DNA of 64,000 nucleotides from Microcella alkaliphila (GTDB lineage: Bacteria > Actinomycetota > Actinomycetes > Actinomycetales > Microbacteriaceae). The stretch is taken from assembly GCF_004216855.1 (NCBI RefSeq), contig NZ_SGXT01000011.1, forward strand, positions 248,001-312,000, written 5' to 3'. The notes beneath the pieces were generated by a model. The model searched no databases, was not told where the DNA came from, and saw nothing but the letters and a program-made list of their open reading frames with translations. Shown here in pieces: positions 51,738 through 59,832 of the stretch (the stretch's first letter is position 1; each line of letters begins with the position of its first letter). The position numbers were made by a program, and so were the translations under genes.

Positions 51738-52687
51738 GCTCGACCCCCGTCGGTTCCGGAAACGAGGAGGTAGAGCACTGCCATGCGGATCGACACCCCA
51801 TTCGTGACTTGGTCAAGCACCGTCGATCGGGTCGAGTCGGCGGCGACGGACGCGATCTCGAGCCCACGATTCATCGGGCCGGGATGCATCACTATCGTAT
51901 CGGCGGGAAGCGCGGCGAAGCGCTCGGCCGTCAGCCCCCAGATGCGCGCGTACTCACGCTCGGTCGGGAAAAAAGCGTCGTGCATCCGCTCACGCTGGAT
52001 GCGCAGCATCATGACGGCGTCGGGCCCGGTCGCGAGCGCGTCATCGAGCAGTTCGTGCACCGTGGCGGGCCACGCCTCGATCCCCGCCGGTTGCAGGGTT
52101 CGGGGGGCGACCAGGTGCACCTCGGCGCCGAGCGTGGCGAGCAGCCAGACGTTCGAGCGGGCGACGCGGGAGTGCAGGATGTCGCCGACGATCACGACGC
52201 GGGCGCCGTCGAGGGCGCGACCACGCGCATCCTCACCGTGCAGTCGCCGCCGCAGGGTGAACGCGTCGAGTAGCGCCTGCGTGGGGTGCTCGTGGGTGCC
52301 GTCGCCGGCGTTGATTATGGCCGCGTCGATCCAGCCGGCGTGCGCAAGCCGGTGCGCCGCTCCCGAGGCGTGATGCCGCACGACGATCGCGTCGGCACCC
52401 ATGGCGACGAGGGTCTGGGCCGTGTCTTTCAGGCTCTCGCCCTTCGACACGCTCGAGCCTTTCGCGCTGAAGGTGATGACGTCGGCGCTCAAGCGCTTGG
52501 CGGCCGACTCGAACGAGAGCCGGGTGCGCGTCGAGTCTTCGAAGAACAGGTTGACGATGGTTTTGCCGCGTAGCGCCGGCAGCTTCTTGACCTCGCGGTC
52601 GGCGGTCGCCGCCATCTCCTCGGCGACGTCGAGGATGCGCACCGCGTCGTCGCGGGCCAGGTCTTTCGTCGAGAGCAGATGCCTCAT
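51734..52687 (-). CDS. pyrB: Aspartate carbamoyltransferase catalytic subunit
   Basis: The protein has 317 residues. It is the committed step of pyrimidine synthesis. The carbamoyl-phosphate loop [13 protein letters not shown] (about 49-61), the [11 protein letters not shown] loop, [12 protein letters not shown], and MHPGPMNRG are present. No pyrI regulatory subunit is adjacent. It overlaps pyrR and pyrC by 4 bp each. Confidence 0.97.
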   Translation of the reverse strand: MRHLLSTKDLARDDAVRILDVAEEMAATADREVKKLPALRGKTIVNLFFEDSTRTRLSFESAAKRLSADVITFSAKGSSVSKGESLKDTAQTLVAMGADAIVVRHHASGAAHRLAHAGWIDAAIINAGDGTHEHPTQALLDAFTLRRRLHGEDARGRALDGARVVIVGDILHSRVARSNVWLLATLGAEVHLVAPRTLQPAGIEAWPATVHELLDDALATGPDAVMMLRIQRERMHDAFFPTEREYARIWGLTAERFAALPADTIVMHPGPMNRGLEIASVAADSTRSTVLDQVTNGVSIRMAVLYLLVSGTDGGRA

Positions 52688-53214
52688 GAACTGATCGCCA
52701 CCTCATCGACGCCGTCGACCTCGGTGAGGCGCACGAACACGCGCTCGCTGGTGGCCGATGGCAGGTTCTTGCCGACAAAATCGGCGCGGATCGGCAGTTC
52801 GCGGTGCCCGCGGTCAACCAGCACGGCGAGCCGCACGGCGCGCGGCCGGCCGTGATCGGCGAGCGCGTCGAGGGCGGCGCGCACGGTGCGCCCGGAGAAC
52901 AACACGTCGTCGACGAGGACGACGACCGCGTCATCGATGCCGCCAGACGGGATGCGGGTCGGCGCGGGGGCGCGGGTGGCGCTGCGCCCCAGATCGTCGC
53001 GGTGCATCGTCACATCGAGGGTGCCGGCCTCGGCGACGCCGGGCTCAATCTGCTCGACGATGGAGTGCAGGCGCTTGGCGAGGGCAGCGCCGCGAGTGGG
53101 AATGCCGAGAAACACGAGCCGGCCGTCGCCGCGCCGTGCCTCGAGGATCTCGTGGGCGATACGGCGCAAGGCGCGGCCAATGTCGGCTGTCTGCAGCACG
53201 GGGCGTGCGGACAT
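52684..53214 (-). CDS. pyrR: PyrR bifunctional regulator/uracil phosphoribosyltransferase
   Basis: The protein has 176 residues. It binds pyr mRNA in response to UMP and has a PRTase fold: [12 protein letters not shown] near 40 and the PRPP loop [13 protein letters not shown] near 96-108. It is the first gene of the operon pyrR-pyrB-pyrC-mp-carA-carB-pyrF-gmk. ATG at 53214 has an exceptionally strong AAGGAGG 5 nt upstream that is embedded in a predicted PyrR-binding hairpin, so it probably represses its own translation. Confidence 0.96.
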   Translation of the reverse strand: MSARPVLQTADIGRALRRIAHEILEARRGDGRLVFLGIPTRGAALAKRLHSIVEQIEPGVAEAGTLDVTMHRDDLGRSATRAPAPTRIPSGGIDDAVVVLVDDVLFSGRTVRAALDALADHGRPRAVRLAVLVDRGHRELPIRADFVGKNLPSATSERVFVRLTEVDGVDEVAISS

Positions 53215-53219
53215 CGCAA

Positions 53220-53255
53220 CCTCCTTCCCCGCCTCACAGGACGGTGCTTAAAGGA
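53220..53255 (-). promoter_or_regulatory. PyrR-binding leader hairpin sequestering the pyrR ribosome binding site
   Basis: On the minus strand an inner stem CCG-U-CC with GG-CGG (bulged U) closes the loop TGTGA (53234-53238). An outer stem TCCTT (53251-53255) pairs with AAGGA of the Shine-Dalgarno (53222-53226). CCTGTGAGG matches the conserved loop region of PyrR-binding RNAs. In mycobacteria PyrR represses translation through such a leader (known); the same mechanism is inferred here. No terminator alternative structure was seen. Confidence 0.65.
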
Positions 53256-53275
53256 TGTCTGGGTCGCCCACCACT

Positions 53276-53947
53276 CTACCGGTCGCGAGCCTCGCGCTCA
53301 CCCGGCACCCGAGCGACCGCCCGTACCGGTGCGCCGTCGAGCCCGTCGAGGCGCAGCGGCAGGATGATCGCCTCGGCCCCGCTCGTCGGCACGCGGTCGA
53401 GCGCTGCCAGGTTTTCGACGATCACTCCCCCGCGTCCGAGCCAGAACTCGTGCACGGGAAGTGCCCAGGCGCCGTCGTCACCCGGCCACGACGGATCGGG
53501 GTTCAGGGTGTCGACGCCCAACACGCGCACGCCCCGCTCCCACAGCTCGGTCGCCAGCTCGACGTCTACGACGGGATGCTCGAGGTACGTTTCGTCGCCA
53601 AAACGCGCGTCCCAGCCGGTGCGCACCGCGACGATGTCACCGGGCACGATCTCCGGTGCGGCGTGCAGCGCCTCGACACCGATGCGGTCGCGGGCGGCGT
53701 GGCCCGTCGCGTCGAGGATCACGAGCGGGGCGACCAGGTCGTCGAGGGCGACCGCCTCGAGGGTGGCACCGTCCGCGATGGAGTGCGCGGGAGCATCCAG
53801 GTGCGTACCAGTGTGGGTACCGAGGTGCAGGGCGCTGACGCGGAAACCGTCGGTCTCGAGCGTCGCCGCGTTCTCGATCGACACCGCCGGGTCGCCGGGG
53901 AAGACGGTCATCCCCCCGGCGATCCGGTGGCTCAGGTCGATCAGCAT
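53276..53947 (-). CDS. Cyclase-family metal-dependent hydrolase (KynB/isatin hydrolase-like)
   Basis: The protein has 223 residues. The family hallmark HxGTHxDxPxH appears as LGTHTGTHLDAPAH (about 43-56), preceded by MTVFPGDPA. This is the metal site of bacterial kynurenine formamidase and isatin hydrolase. The substrate is unknown; an amide or lactam imported by the neighbouring NCS1 permease is plausible. The start has no Shine-Dalgarno; TAACCT, overlapping the permease stop TAA, ends 7 nt before the ATG. Confidence 0.87.
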   Translation of the reverse strand: MLIDLSHRIAGGMTVFPGDPAVSIENAATLETDGFRVSALHLGTHTGTHLDAPAHSIADGATLEAVALDDLVAPLVILDATGHAARDRIGVEALHAAPEIVPGDIVAVRTGWDARFGDETYLEHPVVDVELATELWERGVRVLGVDTLNPDPSWPGDDGAWALPVHEFWLGRGGVIVENLAALDRVPTSGAEAIILPLRLDGLDGAPVRAVARVPGEREARDR

Positions 53948-53953
53948 GACCGC

Positions 53954-53959
53954 AGGTTA
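53954..53959 (-). promoter_or_regulatory. Possible -10 element of the cyclase gene, overlapping the permease stop codon
   Basis: TAACCT on the minus strand, 6 nt from the ATG at 53947. It includes the permease TAA stop, so a chance match is possible; read-through from the permease is the alternative. Confidence 0.3.
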
Positions 53960-55375
53960 CGCCTCGACTGCCTGCTCGGGCGCGGCGTCGGCGAGGTGCT
54001 GGTGCTCGGGCTTGGAGCCGTCGCGCTTCAGGCGGCCCGTCACAGCGGCGGCCGCGAGCGCGATCACGACGGTGAACACGAACGCCGGAATCGTCGCACC
54101 GATGGGGCTCGGGAACTGGTAGGTCAAGAGCAGCGAGAAGCCGAAGCCGAGCACCCACACGACGATCATCGGAATGTTCACGCCGCCGGTGAACCAGTAT
54201 CGGCCACCGCGGTGCTTCAGGATGTCGGCCGTGTAGACGCGACGGTTCACGACGTAGTAGTCGACGATCATGATCGCGAAGACGGGAATGAAGATCGCCC
54301 CGATCACGAACAGGAAATCGATGAAGAGGCCGAGGAGGCCCAGGAACGTCGCGCCGATGACCGTGATCGCGCCGATCACGAGCGCGGTCGGCAGGAAGCG
54401 GAGCTTCAGGCGCGGCAGCGCGTTGATGGCCGACGTGGTCATGCCGTAAACGACGAGCGTGTTGGTCGCCATCACCGAGACGAAGATGACGGCAGCCAGC
54501 GCGACGCCGAACTCGCCGACGATGACGCCCGGGTCGAACTCGACGACCTCGCCGCCGGCGAGCACGACGTACGCGATGGCGGTTGCGCCGAGCGTCATCG
54601 ACAGGAAGGTCGAGACGACGTAGCCGACACCCGAACCGACCACGGTCGGGCGCGTGCTGCGGCCAAGGCGGTTGAAGTCGGCCGACAACACTGTCCATGA
54701 GATGGCGGTCGCGATCACGATGTCGAGCACGGTGAGGTTCGTCAGCCCGATCGAGGCGTCGGCGGGAATCGCGAAGTAGGCGCTCGGCGGGAAGGTCGTG
54801 AATGCGACGGTCAGCACGTACCCGATGATGCCGATCATGACCACGGCGAGCCACGGCTCGACCCGGCTGATGCCCTCGTGGCCGAAGATCGCGAGGCCCA
54901 CGACGATCAGCTGGCAGATCACGGCGAACAGGGCGGGGTTCGAGTAGCCCGTGAACTCGGCGACGACGAAGTCGACGGTGATGCCCGCGAGCATCGCCTG
55001 CACCCAGCTCCAGCCGAGCAGGATCAGTAGGTTCGCGGCGACGGGAAGAAGCGAACCGCGTGTGCCGAACGCCCCGCGAGTGAGCGACATTGTGGCGAGG
55101 CCCGTGCGGGTACCGATGGCCCCCACGGTGACGAGCACGGCACCGCCGATGATCGAGCCGACGAGAATCAGCATCAGCGCTTCGCCGTAGCCGACACCCG
55201 GCACGAAGATGGTGCCGGTCAGCATGGTCGTGACGACAAAGTTCGAGGCGAGCCAGATCATGGCGATCCGGCGCCAGGTCAGGCTTCCGCGCAGCGGGCC
55301 CAAGCCGTCGGCGTTGGCTTCGAGCCGGTCAGAGAGGCGGCACCACGCTGAGGGACGAGCGGTCGTGGTGGACAT
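53957..55375 (-). CDS. NCS1-family nucleobase/purine-cytosine-type permease
   Basis: The protein has 472 residues and about 12 hydrophobic helices. It is a secondary transporter of the nucleobase:cation symporter-1 type (NWxxSNF-like WLASNFVVTTML at helix 1; SLTRGAFGTRGS; SADFNRLGRS; VDYYVVNRRVYTADI). Relatives carry cytosine, purines, allantoin, hydantoins or thiazole/pyrimidine thiamine precursors. The substrate cannot be told. ATG at 55375 has AAAGGAG. It follows the NTF2-like gene by about 34 nt and precedes the cyclase. Confidence 0.9.
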   Translation of the reverse strand: MSTTTARPSAWCRLSDRLEANADGLGPLRGSLTWRRIAMIWLASNFVVTTMLTGTIFVPGVGYGEALMLILVGSIIGGAVLVTVGAIGTRTGLATMSLTRGAFGTRGSLLPVAANLLILLGWSWVQAMLAGITVDFVVAEFTGYSNPALFAVICQLIVVGLAIFGHEGISRVEPWLAVVMIGIIGYVLTVAFTTFPPSAYFAIPADASIGLTNLTVLDIVIATAISWTVLSADFNRLGRSTRPTVVGSGVGYVVSTFLSMTLGATAIAYVVLAGGEVVEFDPGVIVGEFGVALAAVIFVSVMATNTLVVYGMTTSAINALPRLKLRFLPTALVIGAITVIGATFLGLLGLFIDFLFVIGAIFIPVFAIMIVDYYVVNRRVYTADILKHRGGRYWFTGGVNIPMIVVWVLGFGFSLLLTYQFPSPIGATIPAFVFTVVIALAAAAVTGRLKRDGSKPEHQHLADAAPEQAVEA

Positions 55376-55409
55376 CGGTGACTCCTTTGTCGGATGGGGT
55401 AGGGGTGAA

Positions 55410-55826
55410 TCAGGTCGTGGGGGCCGTCGACAGGTGCTCGTGCACGGCGAGCACGCTGCCGTCTGTCTGGCGCTGGAACACGATCGTCTCGCGCTCGAGG
55501 GTTGTCGCGTCGTCTCCGGGCACGCCCGCTGTCGTCGTGACCGTGTGGGTGAAGATGGCCGTGTTTCCGAGCAGCTGAACAAGCGGGTCGCTGCTCGCGC
55601 ACGATACGACGCGCCAGCCGTCGGCGAGCCAGCTCGCCCAGAGCGTCTCGTAGGCGGCGCGGTCGTCGAGGCGCGCGGCTTCGGGGTGGAACACGAACGT
55701 GGCGGCTGCATCGAACTCGGCGAAGTACGCGTCCGTGTCGGTGCGCGCGAAGGCGTCGACGATGCGGGCGGCGGCAGCGGTAACCTCCGCGTGCGTGAGC
55801 GGCGCGGTGGCTGTGGTGGTCGACAT
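55410..55826 (-). CDS. NTF2/SnoaL-like small protein
   Basis: The protein has 138 residues with a cone-shaped NTF2-like fold: an N-terminal helix (ARIVDAFARTDTDAYFAEFDAAATFVFH), DRAAYETLWASWL, and strands ending in VFQRQTDGSVLAVHEHLS. Such proteins can be small-molecule enzymes or binding proteins. Ribosome binding site GGAAGGA precedes the ATG. It is the first gene of an NTF2-permease-cyclase set, just downstream of a 17-bp palindromic operator. Confidence 0.83.
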   Translation of the reverse strand: MSTTTATAPLTHAEVTAAAARIVDAFARTDTDAYFAEFDAAATFVFHPEAARLDDRAAYETLWASWLADGWRVVSCASSDPLVQLLGNTAIFTHTVTTTAGVPGDDATTLERETIVFQRQTDGSVLAVHEHLSTAPTT

Positions 55827-55870
55827 CGGTGTCCTTCCCTCCGCAGACAGGTGCCTCTAGTGCACCAATC

Positions 55871-55887
55871 GTTGTCTGTTAGACAAC
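55871..55887. promoter_or_regulatory. Palindromic operator candidate upstream of the NTF2-permease-cyclase operon
   Basis: GTTGTCT-GTT-AGACAAC is a perfect 7-bp inverted repeat with a 3-nt centre, about 45 bp upstream of the NTF2-like ATG. A minus-strand TATGTT overlaps its edge and may be a -10. Size and spacing fit a GntR- or TetR-family site; no regulator gene is nearby. Confidence 0.5.
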
Positions 55888-55927
55888 ATACGCAATGGTC
55901 GCTCGCGTCGCTCATCCTGTCAAGCGC

Positions 55928-55968
55928 AACGCGCCCCGCGTCGCCGGGGAGGCGACGCGGGGCGCGTT
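55928..55968 (-). terminator. Strong hairpin terminator after the ssu-like operon
   Basis: An exact 18-bp inverted repeat (55928-55945 with 55951-55968) surrounds a 5-nt loop and starts 19 nt past the permease stop. It has no T-run. Its GC-rich perfect stem is among the longest in the window. Confidence 0.7.
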
Positions 55969-55987
55969 ATCGAGGGGATGCTCGGGG

Positions 55988-56884
55988 CTAGCCCCAGCGC
56001 TTCAACAGCTGACGCTCTCCCAATCCGACCAGTGCGTCCGTGGTCTTGCCGAGGATGGCGAGCAACACGATCGCCAAGAAGAGCCGGTCGATGCGGCCAT
56101 TGTTCTGCGACTCGATCAGCAAGAAGCCCAACCCCATGGTCGACCCCACCAGTTCGGCGGCGACCAGGAACAGCCACGACTGCGCGAGCGCGAGCCGCAG
56201 GCCCGAGACAACGGAGGGAACGATCGCGGGCAGCTGCACGGTCGCGAGCAGCGACACACCGCGGTAGCCGTAGGCGCGGCCGAGCTCAACGAGCTGACGG
56301 TCGACGTGACGCAGCGCCCCGGCGACCGTCGTGTAGACGGGGAATGCCGCGCCAATCGCAATGAGGGCGACCTTCGAGTCTTCGCCGAAGCCGAGGTAGA
56401 GCAAGAGCAGCGGAGCCCAGGCGAGCGACGGCACGGCGCGCAGGGCCCCAACCGTCGGCGCGAGAGCGCCGTCGGCAAGTTTCGAGAGCCCGACGATGGC
56501 GCCGAGCACGAGTCCCACGATCGCGCCGAGCGCGAAGCCGATCAGCACGCGCTGCGTCGAGATCGCGACGTAGAGCCCAAGAAGCCCGCGCTCGCCGAGG
56601 TCAATCGCGGCCAGCACGACCGACTCGGGCGTCGGCAGGCGATGCGCCGGAACCCAGCCGAGGGTCGAGGCGAGCTGCCACAGGACGAGGATCAGGATCG
56701 GTAATGCGGCGCCGAGGGCAAAGTAACCGAGTCGACGGCCGCGCGGTCCGCGATCACGCGCGGGCCTGCGGTCGATGCCTGACGAGCCGACGTCAGAGCC
56801 GGCGACGGTGGGCGCCGCGAAGCGGCGGCCCGAGTCCTCGGGTCGCCGCGTCGCGGTTGCGCTGGTGCGCTGGTCAAGGGCCAT
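55988..56884 (-). CDS. ssuC: ABC transporter permease, sulfonate/taurine type
   Basis: The protein has 298 residues. A hydrophilic Arg-rich N-terminus of about 45 residues precedes six helices. The EAA-type loop (ELGRAYGYRGVSLLATVQLPAIVPSVVSGLRLAL) contacts the ATPase. It matches SsuC/TauC permeases. ATG at 56884 has GGAGG; the longer frame upstream overlaps the binding-protein gene. Transcribed last in ssuB-ssuA-ssuC order. Specificity is inferred from the binding protein. Confidence 0.88.
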   Translation of the reverse strand: MALDQRTSATATRRPEDSGRRFAAPTVAGSDVGSSGIDRRPARDRGPRGRRLGYFALGAALPILILVLWQLASTLGWVPAHRLPTPESVVLAAIDLGERGLLGLYVAISTQRVLIGFALGAIVGLVLGAIVGLSKLADGALAPTVGALRAVPSLAWAPLLLLYLGFGEDSKVALIAIGAAFPVYTTVAGALRHVDRQLVELGRAYGYRGVSLLATVQLPAIVPSVVSGLRLALAQSWLFLVAAELVGSTMGLGFLLIESQNNGRIDRLFLAIVLLAILGKTTDALVGLGERQLLKRWG

Positions 56885-56901
56885 GGCTGGCGTCCTCCGG
56901 G

Positions 56902-57942
56902 TTACTCGAACCGACTGGGGTCGGCGTTCCGGGCGAAGTCGGGCAGGAACAGTTCGGCGAGAGCCGCATCCACCGCGTCTTGCGAGGCGATGTCGCCGTT
57001 GGCGACCTGGATCGGGCCGATCGTCGTGAGCACGTCGAGCTGCACGTCGCTGGGCGTCGGGTCGAGATCGATAACGGTGCGCTCGAGCAGGACCACGCGC
57101 GCAATGTCGATGTCGATCGCGCCAACCTCGGCGAGGATCTCGGCCGTCTCGTCGGGGTTCTCGATCGCCCACTGGCGAGCGCGCTCGTAAGCGTCGACGA
57201 CGAGCTGCAGCAGATCGGGGCTGCGCTCGGCGAACTCTTCCGTCGCGTTTAGAACGCCGTAGGAGTTGAAGTCGATGTTGCGGTAGATCAGCGTCGCCCC
57301 GGTCGCTTCGGCGGAGGCCATCATCGGGTCGAGACCGGACCAGGCGTCGACCGTGCCGTTGGCGAGGGCCGCAGCTCCGTCGGCGTGCTGGAGGTTCTGA
57401 ATCGACAGCTCAGACGGCTCCACGCCGGCCTCTTCCAGGGCCTGCAACAGGAAGAAGTAGGGGTCAGTTCCGAAGGTCACGGCGACCGTCTTGCCGCGCA
57501 GGTCGGCGACCTCGGTGATGTCGGAACCCTCCGGTGCGACGAGCGCCGACCACTCGGGCTGCGTGTAGACGGCGACCGTGCGAATCGGCGAGCCGTTCGC
57601 GCGGGCAAGCAGTGCCGCGGAACCAGCGGTCGAGCCGAGGTCGAGCTCGCCCGCGCGCAGGCCCTCGTTCGCGCGGTTCGAGCCGAGCGACTGCGTCCAG
57701 ATGACCTCGACGTCATCGCCGAGTGTGTCTTCGAGCCAACCCTGGTCGCGAATGATCAGGCTGAGCGGGTTGTAGGTGGCGAAGTCGAGCGAGAGACGGT
57801 CGGCCGACCACTCCCCCGCGGCGGCTGGCTCGTCGGTCGGCTGCGGGGCAACGGCACTGCCCTCGCCGGCGACACATCCCGCCATCGCCATCATCGCGGC
57901 GGCGGCGATAGCGGCAAGCGGGAGGAGGGGACGGCGAGTCAT
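56902..57942 (-). CDS. ssuA: Sulfonate/taurine-type substrate-binding lipoprotein
   Basis: The protein has 346 residues. The lipoprotein signal ends in lipobox MAGC (Cys22). The mature part shows SLGSNRANEGLRAGELDLGSTAG and ADLRGKTVAVTFGTDPYFFLLQALEEAGV, typical for the SsuA/TauA/NMT1-type binding fold. The ligand is probably an organosulfonate, but thiamine precursors or nitrate-like ligands occur in the same superfamily. Starts 68 nt after the ATPase gene with AGAAAGG ribosome site. Confidence 0.88.
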   Translation of the reverse strand: MTRRPLLPLAAIAAAAMMAMAGCVAGEGSAVAPQPTDEPAAAGEWSADRLSLDFATYNPLSLIIRDQGWLEDTLGDDVEVIWTQSLGSNRANEGLRAGELDLGSTAGSAALLARANGSPIRTVAVYTQPEWSALVAPEGSDITEVADLRGKTVAVTFGTDPYFFLLQALEEAGVEPSELSIQNLQHADGAAALANGTVDAWSGLDPMMASAEATGATLIYRNIDFNSYGVLNATEEFAERSPDLLQLVVDAYERARQWAIENPDETAEILAEVGAIDIDIARVVLLERTVIDLDPTPSDVQLDVLTTIGPIQVANGDIASQDAVDAALAELFLPDFARNADPSRFE

Positions 57943-58010
57943 GGTGTGCCTTTCTGACGGGGTGATGCTGATCGGGGTGGTGGCGGTACGGGTGGTGCGG
58001 TCGGTGACGC

Positions 58011-58832
58011 CTAGTGGGCGTGGTGATGACTGTCGACGCCGAGGGCATCCAACAGCTCGGCGCGCAGCTCGGCGAGCTCGGCATCGGCGCGATCACGCGG
58101 GCGCTGGCCGGGGACTTCCACGATGCGGCGGATGCTCGCGCCGGGCGCACCGTCAGGGTCGCGACCGAGCAATACGACGCGGTCGGCCAGGGTCAGCGCC
58201 TCATCGACGTCGTGTGTGACGAGCACGATCGTCGCGGGCTCGACGGCGTGGATGTCGACGAGCAGGTCCTGCATGGTGAGGCGCGTCAGCGCGTCGAGCG
58301 CTCCGAACGGCTCGTCCAGCAGCAGTACGCCGGGGCCACGCGCAAAGGCGCGGGCGAGCGACACGCGCTGCGCCATGCCGCCCGAGATCTGGCGGGGACG
58401 CAGATTCGCCGAGTCGCTCAGCTGGACGAGCTCGAGCAGTTCGGCGACGCGTTGCCGGCCATCCTCGCGGCCGAGGGTGCGGGGAATGCCGACCTCGACG
58501 TTGCGGGTGAGGGTGCGCCACGGCAGGAGGCGCGGCTCTTGGAATGCGACGGCGCACCGCTGGTCGGCGGGCACGACGTGACGGCCGTCAATCGTGACGT
58601 CACCCTCCGTGGGCACGTCCAGGCCGCTGATCTGGCGCAACAGGGTGGACTTGCCGCAGCCAGACGCTCCGATGAGGGCCACGATCTCACCCGCGGCGAT
58701 GTCAAGGTCGACGTCGCGCAGCACGGTGCGGTCGGGAGCGCCGTCGGCGCCCGCGAAGGTGCGCCCGACGCCCGCGAGGCGCACCGGTAGTGCCGGCGAG
58801 GTCGCGAGGGTGGAGGGTGCGCTGAAGCTCAT
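58011..58832 (-). CDS. ssuB: ABC transporter ATP-binding protein, sulfonate/taurine type
   Basis: The protein has 273 residues. Walker A GASGCGKST, Q-loop VAFQEPRLLPW (typical of SsuB/TauB), signature SGGMAQRVSLARAF, Walker B LLLDEPFGALD and the switch His in VTHDVDEAL are all present. The C-terminus is histidine-rich (SHHHAH). First gene of its operon: TACCGT (-10) ends 7 nt before the ATG with TTGAGG (-35) upstream; no Shine-Dalgarno is seen. Confidence 0.9.
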   Translation of the reverse strand: MSFSAPSTLATSPALPVRLAGVGRTFAGADGAPDRTVLRDVDLDIAAGEIVALIGASGCGKSTLLRQISGLDVPTEGDVTIDGRHVVPADQRCAVAFQEPRLLPWRTLTRNVEVGIPRTLGREDGRQRVAELLELVQLSDSANLRPRQISGGMAQRVSLARAFARGPGVLLLDEPFGALDALTRLTMQDLLVDIHAVEPATIVLVTHDVDEALTLADRVVLLGRDPDGAPGASIRRIVEVPGQRPRDRADAELAELRAELLDALGVDSHHHAH

Positions 58833-58838
58833 GCCGTC

Positions 58839-58868
58839 ACGGTACGGGCGGGTGCCTCACCGCCTCAA
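58839..58868 (-). promoter_or_regulatory. Predicted promoter of the ssu-like operon (leaderless start)
   Basis: On the minus strand, TTGAGG (-35, 58863-58868), 18 nt, TACCGT (-10, 58839-58844), then 6 nt to the ATG at 58832. Both boxes are readable. Confidence 0.55.
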
Positions 58869-58880
58869 ACGCCCCCGACA

Positions 58881-58925
58881 CAGTGCGACACCGTCTGAAA
58901 CATTGCGTCATACGGTGTCGCACTG
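58881..58925 (-). terminator. Long inverted repeat after phnE (terminator or operator)
   Basis: The 14-bp arms CAGTGCGACACCGT (58881-58894) and ACGGTGTCGCACTG (58912-58925) are exact, with 17 nt between. The repeat starts 4 nt after the second phnE stop, so it is most simply a terminator. Its distance of about 13 bp from the ssuB -35 box also allows an operator role. Confidence 0.55.
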
Positions 58926-58929
58926 CGCC

Positions 58930-59832
58930 CTACACGGGCGGTGGTTCGGGCGTCAGTGCGCGCCTTCTGCGAACACCGCGGGGTGCCGCACCGTGGATGA
59001 TGCGGTGTCGGATGGACCCCGAGATCGCGTCGATGATGAGCGTCACGATGATGATCACGGCGAGCGTGACGCCGATCCGGTCCCACGCGCGGATGTTGAA
59101 CAGCGCCGACAGGATGGACCCGATGCCGCCGGCACCCAGAACGCCGAGGATCGCGCTCGCTCGAATGTTGATCTCGAAGCGGTAGAGCCAATACGCGACC
59201 ACCTCGGGCATGACCTGCGGCACCATCGCGTACCGAATCACCTGCCAGCGCGATGCGCCAGATGCTCGCGCCGACTCCACGGGACCGGTATCGATGCTCT
59301 CGATCGCCTCGCTCGTGAGCTTGCCGAGCGTGCCGACCGAGTTCACGCCGATCGCGAGCGCGCCGGCAAGGGGACCCAGCCCGAAGATCGGCAGCATGAT
59401 CGCGATCGCGAAGATGATCTCGGGAATCGCCCGGATCGCGTTCAGGATCTGCCGCACGACAACGACGACGCCGGGAGGCGCGACGTTGCGGGCCGCGAGG
59501 AAACCGAGCGGAAAGCTCAGGATCGCGCCAATCAGGGTTCCGATCCAGGCGATGTGCAGCGACTCGATCATGAGCTCGAGCGAGCGCGTCCAATACTCGT
59601 TCGTCGGAGCCTCGAGGGGGTTCTGCAGCACGCCCTGCGTCATCAGCACGACGAATTCACCGAGAACTGCGGGTGCCTCCAGCAGTCGCGGCCAGTTCGC
59701 GTCGGCGAGAACGACCGCGAGCGCGAAGACCAGCGTGACCGCGAGCATCCCGATCGTTTCGCGCAGCTTGCTGGGAGCGGGAGGAGGCGTGAACGAGCGC
59801 CCGGGGGCGCGCGGTGGCGTGATGGTCGACAT
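58930..59832 (-). CDS. phnE: Phosphonate-type ABC transporter permease (second copy)
   Basis: The protein has 300 residues with about six helices. PhnE motifs are ELMIESLHIAWIGTLIGAILSFPLGFLAARNVAP, RAIPEIIFAIA, and the permease loop ESARASGASRWQVIRYAMVPQVMPEVVAYWLYRFEINIRAS near 190-230. Its ATG directly abuts the stop of the other phnE gene (TAAATG). Two distinct PhnE subunits probably form a heterodimer. Confidence 0.92.
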   Translation of the reverse strand: MSTITPPRAPGRSFTPPPAPSKLRETIGMLAVTLVFALAVVLADANWPRLLEAPAVLGEFVVLMTQGVLQNPLEAPTNEYWTRSLELMIESLHIAWIGTLIGAILSFPLGFLAARNVAPPGVVVVVRQILNAIRAIPEIIFAIAIMLPIFGLGPLAGALAIGVNSVGTLGKLTSEAIESIDTGPVESARASGASRWQVIRYAMVPQVMPEVVAYWLYRFEINIRASAILGVLGAGGIGSILSALFNIRAWDRIGVTLAVIIIVTLIIDAISGSIRHRIIHGAAPRGVRRRRALTPEPPPV

